A stretch of DNA of 64,000 nt, taken from Halomarina oriensis (GTDB lineage: Archaea > Halobacteriota > Halobacteria > Halobacteriales > Haloarculaceae). The position numbers and the translations under genes are program-made. The notes under the pieces were generated by a model. The model was not told where the DNA came from and did not search any database. It saw nothing but the letters and a program-made list of their open reading frames with translations. Below, one piece after another: positions 1-12,335 of the stretch. The stretch's first letter is position 1. The number at the start of each line of letters is the position of its first letter. The stretch covers positions 774,344-838,343 of the forward strand of contig NZ_WSZK01000015.1 of NCBI RefSeq assembly GCF_009791395.1, given 5' to 3'.

Positions 1-1
1 C

Positions 2-715
2 AACGACTGCCTGTTCATGCCACAGGACCACCCCGCACGGACCCACTGGGACCAGTTCGTCCTCTCGAACCCCTCGAAGATGGACGACGACGACATGCCG
101 AGCGAGTTGGTCGACCGGGTCGCCCGCGCCCACCGCGAGGGCGTCGGCGAGGACGGCGACGGCTACCACTCGCCGTGGACCGAGGACGTGGCGCGCGGCT
201 TGGACCTGCGTGGGCACACCACGTCGCTGTCGATGCGCTACCTCTCGGGACACGCCGAGGGTGAACTGGAGCCACCACAACGGTGGTTTTCCGTCGAGAA
301 GGTGTACCGCAACGACACGCTCGACGCGACCCACCTGCTGGAGTTCTTCCAGATAGAGGGCTGGGTGATGGCCGAGGACCTCTCGGTGCGTGACCTGATG
401 GGCACCTTCACCGAGTTCTACGAGCAGTTCGGCATCACCGGCATCGAGTTCAAGCCCCACTACAACCCGTACACCGAACCGAGTTTCGAGCTGTTCGGCC
501 GCCACCCCGTCACCGACGAACTCATCGAAATCGGGAACTCCGGTATCTTCCGGCCCGAGGTGCTCGAACCGCTGGGCGTCGACTGCGAGGTGATGGCGTG
601 GGGGCTGGCGCTCGAACGCCTCGCCATGCTCGTCACCGGCGCGGAGGACATCCGCGACCTGCACGGGACGCTCGCGGACCTCGACTTCCTGCGGAACGCG
701 GAGGTGATCTACTGA
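2..715 (+). CDS. pheS: Phenylalanyl-tRNA synthetase alpha subunit (3' part)
   Basis: C-terminal 237 residues of the catalytic alpha subunit of the class II (alpha-beta)2 phenylalanyl-tRNA synthetase, which charges tRNA-Phe in the cytoplasm. The 5' end lies outside the window; the frame is open from base 2. Visible are the class II motif 2 region (FMPQDHPARTHWDQF, then the RWFSVEKVYRNDTLDATHL stretch), EFFQIEGWVM, and motif 3 near the end (AWGLALERLAMLVTG). The stop TGA overlaps the pheT ATG by one base, so the two subunits are translationally coupled. Confidence 0.97.
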   Translation, partial: NDCLFMPQDHPARTHWDQFVLSNPSKMDDDDMPSELVDRVARAHREGVGEDGDGYHSPWTEDVARGLDLRGHTTSLSMRYLSGHAEGELEPPQRWFSVEKVYRNDTLDATHLLEFFQIEGWVMAEDLSVRDLMGTFTEFYEQFGITGIEFKPHYNPYTEPSFELFGRHPVTDELIEIGNSGIFRPEVLEPLGVDCEVMAWGLALERLAMLVTGAEDIRDLHGTLADLDFLRNAEVIY

Positions 716-2508
716 TGCCCGTCGTCGACGTCGACCCCGACGAACTGCGGCAGTTGGCGAGCACCGAGCGTGACGACGAGGAACTCAAGCGCGACCTGTT
801 CGACCTCGGCCTGGAGTTCGAGGGCGAGACCGAGGACGGGGAGTTCCAGTTGGAGTTCGCCCCGGACCGTCTCGACCGCCTCTCCGTCGAGGGCGTGGCG
901 CGCTCGCTGCGCTACCAGGACGGCACCGACAGGGGCGTCTACGTCCCGAAGACCAACGACGCCGAGTGGGTCATCGAGGTCGACGAGTCGGTGCCCGACG
1001 AGCGGCCGTACGTGACGGGCGCTATCGTCCGCGGGTTGGACATGAGCCAGACGAAACTCGACTCGCTCATCCAGTTACAGGAGAAACTGCACGCGACGAT
1101 GGGCCGCCAGCGCGTCAAGGGGGCCATCGGGATCCACGACCTGACGATGCTGAAGGGTAGCGCGGAACGGAGTTCCGCGGACCGGTCGAGTGGACAGGGC
1201 CCGCGAGACAACGCCGCCCGCGAGGGTGCGGGCAAGGCCATCAGCTACCGGGGTATCACGCCCGACGCGGACACGTTCGTCGCGCTGGACTCGGACGCCG
1301 AGTTGACGCCGGGCGAGGTGCTGACCGACCACCCGACCGGCGAGCAGTACGCCGACATCGTCGAAGAGTACGAACGGTACCCGGCCATCTACGACGACAT
1401 CGGCCTGTTCTCGTTCCCGCCGGTCATCAACGGGCGGCGAACCGAAGTGGACGACGAGTCGCGTGATTTGTTCATCGAGCTGACGGGGACCGATCAGTGG
1501 ACCATCGACAAGATGTGTACCATCCTCTGCTACGCGCTGGACGCGCGTGGCGGGCGCGTCGAGGAGGTCCGCGTCGAGTACCCCGAGGGCCACCCGTCCG
1601 AGCAACGCGACCTGCTCCGACCGGACCTCGACGTGGACGAGAAGACCGTCACGCACGCACGCGTGGAGCAACTGCTCGGAGTCGAGTTGGACGAGAGCGA
1701 CGTGGTGGACTACCTCGAACGCGCGGGGCTGGACGCGGAGCCCCTCGAGCGCGACGGTGAGCCAGCGTACCGCGTCGGTATCCCGCCGTACCGCGTCGAC
1801 GTGCTGAACCCCGTCGACGTCGTCGACGACGTGGGTCGCGCCCACGGGTTCAACGAACTCTCGCCACGCTACCCGGACGTCTCGACGGTCGGCGGGCGAC
1901 ACGAGACCGCTCGGCTGGAGAGCGCCGCACGCGACGCGCTCGTGGGGTCGGGCTTCGAGGACATGCTGGACTTCCACATGACGAGCGAGCGCGACTGCTT
2001 CGACCGGATGGGCCTCGACATCCCCGACGAACTGGCCCCCGACGCGCCACTGGGCCAGCGACCGCCGGTGACCATCGCCGAACCGTACAGCGAGGACTAC
2101 ACCGTCGTCCGGACGTGGGCGCTCCCGTCGCTGCTGACCGTTCTGGAGAACAACACGCACCGCGCGTACCCACAGAACCTCGCGGAGATCGGCCTCGCCG
2201 CACACGTCGACGAACGCGAGGAGACGAAGGCCGCCGAGCGGCGGACGGTCGCCGCCGTCCTCGCGCGTACCGACGCGGGCTACGAGGACGCGAAGGCACG
2301 GCTCCAGGCGCTCGCCGGCGCGTTCGGGAAGGCGTTGGAGACGCCCGCGACCACCCACCCGTCGTTCATCGAGGGCCGGACCGCGGCCGTCGAACTGGAC
2401 GGCGAACGTGTCGGTGTGGTCGGGGAGGTCCACCCGCGCGTGCTGGTCGAACACGACCTCGAACTGCCGGTCGCGGCGTTCGAGTTCGACCTAAGTGCGT
2501 TGGAGTAA
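715..2508 (+). CDS. pheT: Phenylalanyl-tRNA synthetase beta subunit
   Basis: Beta subunit of PheRS (597 aa), carrying the B3/B4 editing module that clears mischarged Tyr-tRNA-Phe and the B5 domain. The ATG at 715 overlaps the pheS stop (TGATG), fixing the start as MPVVDVDPDEL. Family landmarks: the DRLDRLSVEGVARSLRY segment, RVKGAIGIHDL, the B5 region around GVELDESDVVDYLERAG, and the catalytic-like fold RTWALPSLLTVLENN. A polar low-complexity insert (residues about 148-180, serine/arginine/glycine rich) interrupts the region after IHDLTMLKG, plausibly a haloarchaeal surface loop. No gene follows in the operon; the next gene is convergent. Confidence 0.97.
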   Translation: MPVVDVDPDELRQLASTERDDEELKRDLFDLGLEFEGETEDGEFQLEFAPDRLDRLSVEGVARSLRYQDGTDRGVYVPKTNDAEWVIEVDESVPDERPYVTGAIVRGLDMSQTKLDSLIQLQEKLHATMGRQRVKGAIGIHDLTMLKGSAERSSADRSSGQGPRDNAAREGAGKAISYRGITPDADTFVALDSDAELTPGEVLTDHPTGEQYADIVEEYERYPAIYDDIGLFSFPPVINGRRTEVDDESRDLFIELTGTDQWTIDKMCTILCYALDARGGRVEEVRVEYPEGHPSEQRDLLRPDLDVDEKTVTHARVEQLLGVELDESDVVDYLERAGLDAEPLERDGEPAYRVGIPPYRVDVLNPVDVVDDVGRAHGFNELSPRYPDVSTVGGRHETARLESAARDALVGSGFEDMLDFHMTSERDCFDRMGLDIPDELAPDAPLGQRPPVTIAEPYSEDYTVVRTWALPSLLTVLENNTHRAYPQNLAEIGLAAHVDEREETKAAERRTVAAVLARTDAGYEDAKARLQALAGAFGKALETPATTHPSFIEGRTAAVELDGERVGVVGEVHPRVLVEHDLELPVAAFEFDLSALE

Positions 2509-2681
2509 GGTCCGAACCGTCGGCAGGTTTTCGACCGACGTTCCGTTCGAATCGCCGCTGAGAACTCGAAAGCCCTCGTTCTCTCGGACACTTCACCGAG
2601 AGAACGGGCCTTTTCAGTCCCGCCCGTGCCGGTCGGTTGGCTGAGGGGGCATCTCCGTTCGAACTGCCGCCACCGTCTCAG

Positions 2682-3731
2682 CTACAGGTCAGCACCGACC
2701 GCGTCCTCGACGGAGTCGAAGCCGTCGCGGTCGAGCAGGTCGAGCAGGCCCTCGTTGATGTCGCGGGCGAGTGCGGGTCCTTCGTAGACGAGGGCGGTGT
2801 ACAGTTGGACGAGCGACGCGCCGGCGCGAATCTTCGCGTACGCGCCGTGGGCGTCCGAGACGCCGCCGACGCCGATCACGGGGACGTCGGTGCGCTCGGC
2901 GACGAACCGGACCGTCTCGGTGGCGCGCTCTTCGATGGGTGCTCCCGAGAGGCCGCCGGCCTCGACGCGGTTGTGGTTCCGGAGCGTGTCCGGACGCTCG
3001 ACGGTGGTGTTGGTGGCGATGACGCCGTCCAGTTTCAGGTCGTCGACGACGGCGAGTGCGTCCTCGACTGCGCTCTCGGTGAGGTCCGGCGAGAGTTTGA
3101 CGAGCAGCGGGGCGGCCCCGGCGTCCCGTAGGCGGCCGAGGATGGCTTCGAGGTGCTCGCGGTTCTGGAGGTCACGGAGGCCCGGCGTGTTCGGCGAGGA
3201 GACGTTGACGACGAAGTAGTCCCCACCCGCCGCGGTCCGTTCGTAGCTGTACAGGTAGTCCTCGGGGGCCTCGTCGAGGGGTGTGGTCTTCGACTTCCCG
3301 ATGTTGACACCCAGCGGGACCGACACGTCGGTGTCGGCGAGTCGCGGGCCGACGACGTCCGCGCCCGCGTTGTTGAAGCCCATCCGGTTGACGAGTGCAC
3401 GGTCCTCGGGGAGACGGAACAGTCGTGGCCGCTGGTTACCGGGTTGGCCCTCGGCGGTGACGGCTCCGACCTCGACGTGGCCGAAGCCGAGTGCGCCGAG
3501 TATCCCCGGTATCTCGGCGTTCTTGTCGAACCCCGCGGCCACACCGACGGGGTTCGAGAAGTCGAGTCCGAAGACGTTCGTGTGGAGTCGTGGCTGCTCG
3601 ACGCGGTAGCGAGCGGTCAGTGCCTCCTCGATGGGTGTCCCCCGGGCGGCGCGGAGCAGTCGCTTGGTAGCGGTGTGAGCGGTCTCCGCCGGAAGCCGGA
3701 ACAGGAGTGGCTTCGCGGCACGGTAGCTCAT
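2682..3731 (-). CDS. pyrD: Dihydroorotate dehydrogenase (quinone), class 2
   Basis: FMN enzyme (349 aa) oxidising dihydroorotate to orotate in pyrimidine synthesis, passing electrons to membrane quinone. Class 2 features are visible: the N-terminal helical extension (MSYRAAKPLLFRLPAETAH), FSNPVGVAAGFDKN, the NRMGFNNAG stretch, GVNIGKSKTTP, the substrate-binding VNVSSPNTPGLRDLQ with the catalytic serine of class 2 enzymes, and the C-terminal phosphate-binding VIGVGGVSD. The ATG overlaps the stop of the upstream 66-aa gene (TAATG on the minus strand), so the two form an operon. Dihydroorotase (pyrC) lies far away at 38.5 kb. Confidence 0.96.
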   Translation of the reverse strand: MSYRAAKPLLFRLPAETAHTATKRLLRAARGTPIEEALTARYRVEQPRLHTNVFGLDFSNPVGVAAGFDKNAEIPGILGALGFGHVEVGAVTAEGQPGNQRPRLFRLPEDRALVNRMGFNNAGADVVGPRLADTDVSVPLGVNIGKSKTTPLDEAPEDYLYSYERTAAGGDYFVVNVSSPNTPGLRDLQNREHLEAILGRLRDAGAAPLLVKLSPDLTESAVEDALAVVDDLKLDGVIATNTTVERPDTLRNHNRVEAGGLSGAPIEERATETVRFVAERTDVPVIGVGGVSDAHGAYAKIRAGASLVQLYTALVYEGPALARDINEGLLDLLDRDGFDSVEDAVGADL

Positions 3732-3931
3732 TAGAACTCGTGCTCGATCTCCTCTTCCTCGGAGGCTTTCTGGATGATTATCTTGTTGTCACGCACACGC
3801 ACGTACACTTCGTCGCCGATCTCCATGCCGGCGACCGTGAGCTCGTCCTCGTGGAGGTTGAGGTGGACGTTGTGATACTCGCCGTTCTCGTCTTTGGCGC
3901 CGCTCGGACTGAGCTTCTTCTTTCGCACCAT
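3731..3931 (-). CDS. Small AbrB/SpoVT-like protein upstream of pyrD
   Basis: A 66-aa acidic protein. Residues 20-55 (VHLNLHEDELTVAGMEIGDE followed by VYVRVRDNKIIIQKA) follow the strand-turn pattern of SpoVT/AbrB swapped-hairpin DNA-binding domains (hydrophobic strand, G-D-E-V turn, second strand). The N-terminus is basic (MVRKKKLSP) and the C-terminus is a run of glutamates. The stop codon overlaps the pyrD start, implying co-transcription. The AbrB assignment is inference from the pattern; a regulatory role has no direct support here. Confidence 0.8.
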   Translation of the reverse strand: MVRKKKLSPSGAKDENGEYHNVHLNLHEDELTVAGMEIGDEVYVRVRDNKIIIQKASEEEEIEHEF

Positions 3932-4105
3932 CGCGGTATCTTACCTCGCACTTCGTCACACGCTCTACTTAAGTTTGCTGTGAGAACGTCGACATCGCCA
4001 CCGGCGACGTTCGGACCACTACTTAAAGAAGTGGTCGGTATCGGGTGGTTTCGGGGATATAGTTATGTAGGGTCATGTCTCACACTGACACGGAGGTACC
4101 AAACC

Positions 4106-4420
4106 ATGGCACGTAGCGACGACGGCAAGCGGAACTTCGCGCTCCGGGACACGTCCGGGAGCGAGTCCAGTGTGTTCTCGGGGCGAACGCCGAGACAGGC
4201 GGCACTCAAAGCGGCCCGCCGCCTCGACCCGGCCGACGGTGAGGCGGCAGCCGACCGGGAGGACATCAGTCTGCGCGAGAAGGGGACCAAGAAGGTCCAC
4301 CACTACGAGGGGTGGGCCTGGGTCGAGGAGGCTCCGGACGACAAACCGGACTGGATGCCCCAGCGCATCACGAAAGCCAACGTCTCGAAGAAGGGAATCG
4401 AACACCTCGAGGAGATCTGA
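4106..4420 (+). CDS. MC1-family non-histone chromosomal protein
   Basis: A 104-aa DNA-bending chromatin protein of the archaeal MC1 family, known from Methanosarcina and haloarchaea. Family residues are clear: RNFALRDTSG, SVFSGRTPRQAALKAARR, ISLREKGTKKVHHYEGW, DKPDWMPQRITKANVSKK, IEHLEEI. The ATG at 4106 is preceded by GGAGGT eight bases upstream, an unusually good Shine-Dalgarno for a window where most genes look leaderless. TATA-like TTAAAG around 4022-4027 lies about 80 bp upstream. The start is supported by the family N-terminus (a short tail before the RNF strand). Confidence 0.93.
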   Translation: MARSDDGKRNFALRDTSGSESSVFSGRTPRQAALKAARRLDPADGEAAADREDISLREKGTKKVHHYEGWAWVEEAPDDKPDWMPQRITKANVSKKGIEHLEEI

Positions 4421-4628
4421 CCCGGTCTCACACACTGTCTCGTTCTTCTCGCCGCCGGACGTCGTCCAGTAACTTCTTGACCACCTGCGTGCGTACGCGT
4501 AACCGCGCGGCCTCACCCGGTCCGACTACCCGTGCGAGCGGGGGATGACGAACCGGTCTCCACCCGCGCGACACTTCCTCGACGAGCCACGGCTCCGGGT
4601 CACCGACTGGTCTGTGCTACACAGTTCC

Positions 4629-4648
4629 CATGGGAGACTGTTCCCATG
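4629..4648. promoter_or_regulatory. Dyad upstream of the rRNA promoter array
   Basis: Perfect 7-bp inverted repeat CATGGGA-gactgt-TCCCATG, lying 36-55 bp upstream of the first rRNA TATA box. It is embedded in a direct repeat of GTTCCCATG (4624-4632 has GTTCCCATG, repeated at 4640-4648, period about 16-17 bp). The palindromic and helical-phase arrangement is what a dimeric regulator site would look like; no regulator is identified. Confidence 0.4.
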
Positions 4649-4673
4649 AAAACGCATGACGGGGCGGCGATGG

Positions 4674-4716
4674 TTCGACGGCCTTATACGTGACCCTCCA
4701 CTCGGATAGGATGCGA
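4674..4716 (+). promoter_or_regulatory. rRNA operon promoter P1
   Basis: TTCGACG upstream element, TATA box TTATAC at 4684-4689, and ATGCGAAG about 27 bp downstream at 4711, which matches the known haloarchaeal rRNA start consensus (TGCGA). It is followed by a hairpin with six perfect pairs (GCCCCC 4730-4735 with GGGGGC 4740-4745). Confidence 0.8.
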
Positions 4717-4756
4717 AGAAGCGCGGGACGCCCCCTTCCGGGGGCGAACGCCCGCA

Positions 4757-4801
4757 GTCCGACGCCCTTATATGTAAGGGCAGGCTCGGACCAAGTACGC
4801 G
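4757..4801 (+). promoter_or_regulatory. rRNA operon promoter P2
   Basis: GTCCGACGCCC upstream element, TATA box TTATAT at 4768-4773, start-like TACGCG at 4796-4801. The TATA lies 84 bp downstream of that of P1. The core from TCCGACG through TTATATGTAAGGGC is the same as in P3. Confidence 0.75.
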
Positions 4802-4839
4802 ATACGACGGGTGGTGCTCCTCACGGGGCGTCATCCTGG

Positions 4840-4884
4840 GTCCGACGCCCTTATATGTAAGGGCGAACTTGGACGTAATACGCG
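4840..4884 (+). promoter_or_regulatory. rRNA operon promoter P3
   Basis: GTCCGACGCCC, TATA box TTATAT at 4851-4856, start-like AATACGCGG at 4877-4885. It is 83 bp from P2. It is followed by a hairpin whose arms are 4896-4904 and 4909-4918, closed by a TTCG tetraloop. Confidence 0.75.
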
Positions 4885-4921
4885 GAAACAGCGAGGTGGT
4901 CTCCTTCGGGAGGCCATCTCC

Positions 4922-4968
4922 GGTCCGGTGCCCTTATACGTATGAGGGCGTTCGGATGCAATACGCGA
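4922..4968 (+). promoter_or_regulatory. rRNA operon promoter P4
   Basis: GGTCCGGTGCCC, TATA box TTATAC at 4934-4939, start-like AATACGCGACG near 4960. It is 83 bp from P3. It is followed by the hairpin CGGCC-ttcga-GGCCG around 4977-4991. Confidence 0.72.
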
Positions 4969-5009
4969 CGGGGCGCGGCCTTCGAGGCCGTGTCCGGGAT
5001 TTCGAGTCC

Positions 5010-5052
5010 GGTTCGATGGGTTTATAACCCTCAATCGGCTACTGTGAAATCC
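5010..5052 (+). promoter_or_regulatory. rRNA operon promoter P5
   Basis: GGTTCGATGGG upstream element and TATA box TTTATAA at 5021-5027, 87-88 bp after P4. The predicted start is near 5050. This copy diverges most from the others and is the one nearest the 16S gene, leaving a leader of about 190 nt. Confidence 0.65.
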
Positions 5053-5149
5053 GAAAGAAGTGAGGATTCCGCCCCTGCGGTCCGCCGTCAAGACGGGATC
5101 TGATGTTAGCCCTGGTAGTTCGGTGACACTCGGTTGGTCCGACTGTCGC

Positions 5150-6763
<1,614 letters not shown>

Positions 6764-6829
6764 ACGACTGCGCGGCTTCGCCGCGATGTGGCCAACCGAG
6801 CACTTCAGAACTACCAGGGCTAACAGGTA

Positions 6830-6901
6830 GGGCCCATAGCTCAGTGGGAGAGTGCCTCCTTTGCAAGGAGGATGCCCTGGGTTCGAATCCCAGTGGGTCC
6901 A
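6830..6901 (+). tRNA. tRNA-Ala (TGC)
   Basis: 72-nt tRNA in the 16S-23S spacer, the usual haloarchaeal location. Acceptor GGGCCCA pairs with TGGGTCC (one G-T), anticodon stem CCTCC/GGAGG at 6855-6859 and 6867-6871, loop TTTGCAA with anticodon TGC at 6862-6864, T-arm GGTTCGAATCC. No intron and no encoded CCA. Confidence 0.97.
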
Positions 6902-6914
6902 TATTCACGGGACG

Positions 6915-6957
6915 GAACCGGGTTGCTTAAGTGTGATCCGGCGCTCGTTCCGATGAA
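6915..6957 (+). promoter_or_regulatory. Candidate spacer promoter before 23S
   Basis: GGTTGCTTAAGTG (TATA-like GCTTAA at 6925-6930) with CCGATGAAG about 25 bp downstream. Haloarchaeal spacers are known to carry an internal promoter at this place; the match here is moderate. Confidence 0.4.
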
Positions 6958-7049
6958 GACAGATGCACCATCTCGTGCAAGCGAGGATGGGAAGGGTCGA
7001 CGCAGGTCCGCTTAGTCTCCGGAGCTGTGTATGACACCGTGTGTACGTG

Positions 7050-10060
<3,011 letters not shown>

Positions 10061-10119
10061 CACGTACTCTGACCGACGGTGGTCCTTACCCACACGCGGT
10101 TCGATTCCGCGAGTCGGCG

Positions 10120-10350
10120 TTAAGGCGGCCACAGCGGCAGGGCGACTCCCGTACCCATCCCGAACACGGAAGATAAGCCTGCCAGCGTTCCAGCGAGTAC
10201 TGGAGTACGAGAGTCTCTGGGAAAACTGACCCGCAAGGGTGGCCAAGCACGGGCCGAGGACCGTGATCCGTAGTACACGCAGGGTTCGTCCCGGTGGAAT
10301 CGGAGATCGGTCCGTCGACGCCCGCAGCTGGTGGTTCGCCGCCTCCCACT
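10120..10350 (+). rRNA. rrf: 5S ribosomal RNA with a long internal insertion
   Basis: The 5' three quarters are an ordinary haloarchaeal 5S (TTAAGGCGGCCACAGCGG at 10120, then CCCGTACCCATCCCGAACAC). After CTCTGGGAAA the sequence leaves the 5S consensus for about 105-110 bases and resumes with the canonical 3' end GGTTCGCCGCC at 10333-10343, whose GCCGCC pairs with GGCGGC at the 5' end to close helix I. Total length is about 231 nt, the size I recall for Halococcus morrhuae 5S with its 108-nt insert. The insert has its own nested pairing: CGGGC 10250-10254 with GCCCG 10320-10324, and GGACCG 10258-10263 with CGGTCC 10308-10313. An annotation tool may stop near 10241 or miss the gene. Confidence 0.85.
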
Positions 10351-10373
10351 CATACCGTATTCATCCAACCGAG

Positions 10374-10405
10374 AGCGGCCGCACTATCGGAGTGCGGCCG
10401 CTTTT
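10374..10405 (+). terminator. Hairpin terminator after 5S
   Basis: Perfect 11-bp stem AGCGGCCGCAC (10374-10384) / GTGCGGCCGCT (10392-10402), 7-nt loop, followed by TTTT (10402-10405). It lies between the 5S gene and tRNA-Cys. Confidence 0.7.
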
Positions 10406-10478
10406 CGTCGTTGTAACGGGACGCGGTCACACCAGACCGCTATCCTTATTCACATCGTCACAGTAGAGGCAGCTACGC

Positions 10479-10554
10479 GCCAAGGTGACAGAGTCTGGCC
10501 ATACGTACTCGCCTGCAGAGCGAGATCACGCCGGTTCGAATCCGGCCCTTGGCT
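10479..10554 (+). tRNA. tRNA-Cys (GCA)
   Basis: 76-nt tRNA at the end of the rRNA operon, a common haloarchaeal arrangement. Acceptor GCCAAGG/CCTTGGC, anticodon stem CTCGC/GCGAG, loop CTGCAGA with anticodon GCA at 10515-10517, T-arm CCGGTTCGAATCCGG. The hairpin terminator upstream and a TATA-like CCTTATT near 10444 suggest it may also have its own promoter. Confidence 0.96.
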
Positions 10555-10982
10555 TCCTGTTGTGAGTCACGCGTGAGCAGCGGCCGCTCCGTCGGTTCGA
10601 AGCCAGTGGCGAGCGGCGGCGAAGCAGTCTCGGTTCGAGTTCAGCCCCGTCGCTTCGATCGGTGTCGGTTCACGAGGAGCGGACGCGCTGCCGTTCGGTT
10701 CGACGCGGGCCGGTGGTGGTCGGGTCGCTGTCGTTCGGTGTCGGATGAGCGGTCGGCCGACTGGCGTCGCCGGTGGTTGGAGTACGGGCCGCCCCGCCGT
10801 TGTTGGAGGGTAGTTCTCGCCTCCCGACTCCTGGGGGTCGAGGGTGGAGAGACACCGTTCGAGCGGGGTGGGTGGTGAGTGATGGCGTTCCACGCGTCTC
10901 GTCTCGGCCGTCGTCGTGGGTGGACGGGTCGTCGGTCACGGAGAACGCAATCGATATAGGCCGCGCTATCTTCGCGTGATGT
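10555..10982. other. 428-bp intergenic region without a supported gene
   Basis: Open frames here are arginine/serine-rich shadows of high-GC DNA. The only signal is a TATA-like CGATATAGG at 10952-10960, placed to drive the gene at 10983 with little or no leader. Confidence 0.5.
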
Positions 10983-12257
10983 ATGCAACGACGAGCGGCC
11001 GCGGTCCTCTTCGTCTTCTTCGTGGTGATGGCGGCGAGTGCGTACTCCGTCGTCTCACTCGCGGAGAGTCCCGACATCCAGTTGGACGGGGCGGAGACGT
11101 ACCAGAACGGGTCGAACTTCACGGCGGGTGACCAGGAGTATCGTGTTCTCGCACAGATGGAAGAGAGCAGCGGCGGCGGTGGCGGCCACGGTGGTGGCGG
11201 TGGCGGCGGTCCGACGCCGGCGGGGACGCTCCAGTGGTACGTTCCGGAGACGACGCAGAACCAGAGCTACGGGAACGGTTCGACGGCCGAGGTGTTCAAC
11301 GGGACGTGGCTCGTGACGACCGGTGTCGCGCCGAACCTCGAGAACGCGTACGTCTCGGCGGACGGGAACGTGACGGCGCTCTCGGCGGCCGGTCAGCGGA
11401 TGGACGCCGGTGGCTCGGGCAACGCGAGCGGTAACGAGTCGGGCAACGCCTCCGGTGGCGGGACGCCTGCTGCGGGCAACGGGACCGAGAGCGGTGGGCT
11501 CGAGACCAACGGCACGGCGGGAAGCGGTGTCTCGGGGAACGGTACGAGCGGTGCCAACGCGACGACCACCGGTCAGAACGCGAGTAGCAACGCCAGCAGC
11601 AACTCCACCGACGCGGGCGGTAGCGCTGGTGTGGCTTCCTCGAACGGGACGCAGGCCGCCGAGAACGGGAGCCTCTACACCGAGGCACAGGACACGCTCG
11701 TGTTCACCAACACGACGGACGTCACGGCCATCTTAGAGTCCGATCCGGCCGTCTACAACGAGACGGTGACCGCGCAGGGCCAGACGTTCGTTCGGTACCA
11801 GTCGAACGGGACGTTCGTCCCCATCGCGCAGTATCTCTCGCCGGCCGAGCAGACGCGCGTCGCCGAGGGTGAGAGCTTCGAACTGCAGCTCGAAATCGAC
11901 ACCTTCGACGGTTCGAGGATGGTCAACGTCTCCGCGACGGTCGTCAACGTGACCAACAGCTCCGCCGTCGTCGAGTACACGGTCCCGCAGTACAACACGG
12001 CCGAACTCACGCAGGGCGGCAACGTCACGCTCGCCAACGGCGAGCAGCGGGTCGTGAACTTCCAGACGGAGGGCCACGGCAACGAGACGTCTATCTCCGG
12101 TGTCCAACTCGGGCAGGACTACTCGGTGTACGCCGAGCAGGCGGACACGCAGGCGTCGTTCACCGACCGGATGACCGGGCTGTGGAACGTCATCATCATC
12201 AGTTCGCTGGCCGGGTTGCTGGTCGTCGGACTGGCGTTCCTGCCGGTTCGGGGCTGA
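10983..12257 (+). CDS. Sequon-rich membrane-anchored surface protein
   Basis: A 424-aa protein with an N-terminal membrane/signal segment (AAAVLFVFFVVMAASAYSVV, residues 5-24) and a C-terminal membrane helix (VIIISSLAGLLVVGLAFLPV) with almost nothing after it, so nearly the whole chain is outside the cell. Residues about 62-75 are a glycine-rich run with one His. A long Gly/Asn/Ser/Thr tract follows (about 135-225). I count about 26 N-x-S/T sequons, suggesting heavy AglB N-glycosylation. The regions around residues 75-125 and 235-390 look like folded beta-rich domains. No family recognised; the function is unknown. Leaderless start likely. Confidence 0.82.
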   Translation: MQRRAAAVLFVFFVVMAASAYSVVSLAESPDIQLDGAETYQNGSNFTAGDQEYRVLAQMEESSGGGGGHGGGGGGGPTPAGTLQWYVPETTQNQSYGNGSTAEVFNGTWLVTTGVAPNLENAYVSADGNVTALSAAGQRMDAGGSGNASGNESGNASGGGTPAAGNGTESGGLETNGTAGSGVSGNGTSGANATTTGQNASSNASSNSTDAGGSAGVASSNGTQAAENGSLYTEAQDTLVFTNTTDVTAILESDPAVYNETVTAQGQTFVRYQSNGTFVPIAQYLSPAEQTRVAEGESFELQLEIDTFDGSRMVNVSATVVNVTNSSAVVEYTVPQYNTAELTQGGNVTLANGEQRVVNFQTEGHGNETSISGVQLGQDYSVYAEQADTQASFTDRMTGLWNVIIISSLAGLLVVGLAFLPVRG

Positions 12258-12335
12258 GAGACGACGTGCCTGTTCTCGCTCACGGGGCCGCGTCAACCGT
12301 AACGGTTTAGCGACGAGCGACGGTAGCTTCGGTGA

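Noticed and set aside
10120..10241. A standard 122-nt 5S rRNA ending near 10241
   Set aside because: The last bases there (CCCGCAAGGGTGG) do not pair with the 5' end in helix I; the true 3' strand is found at 10333-10350.
10374..10405. Palindrome as an operator site
   Set aside because: Followed by TTTT and placed between 5S and tRNA-Cys, so a terminator or processing hairpin is a better reading.
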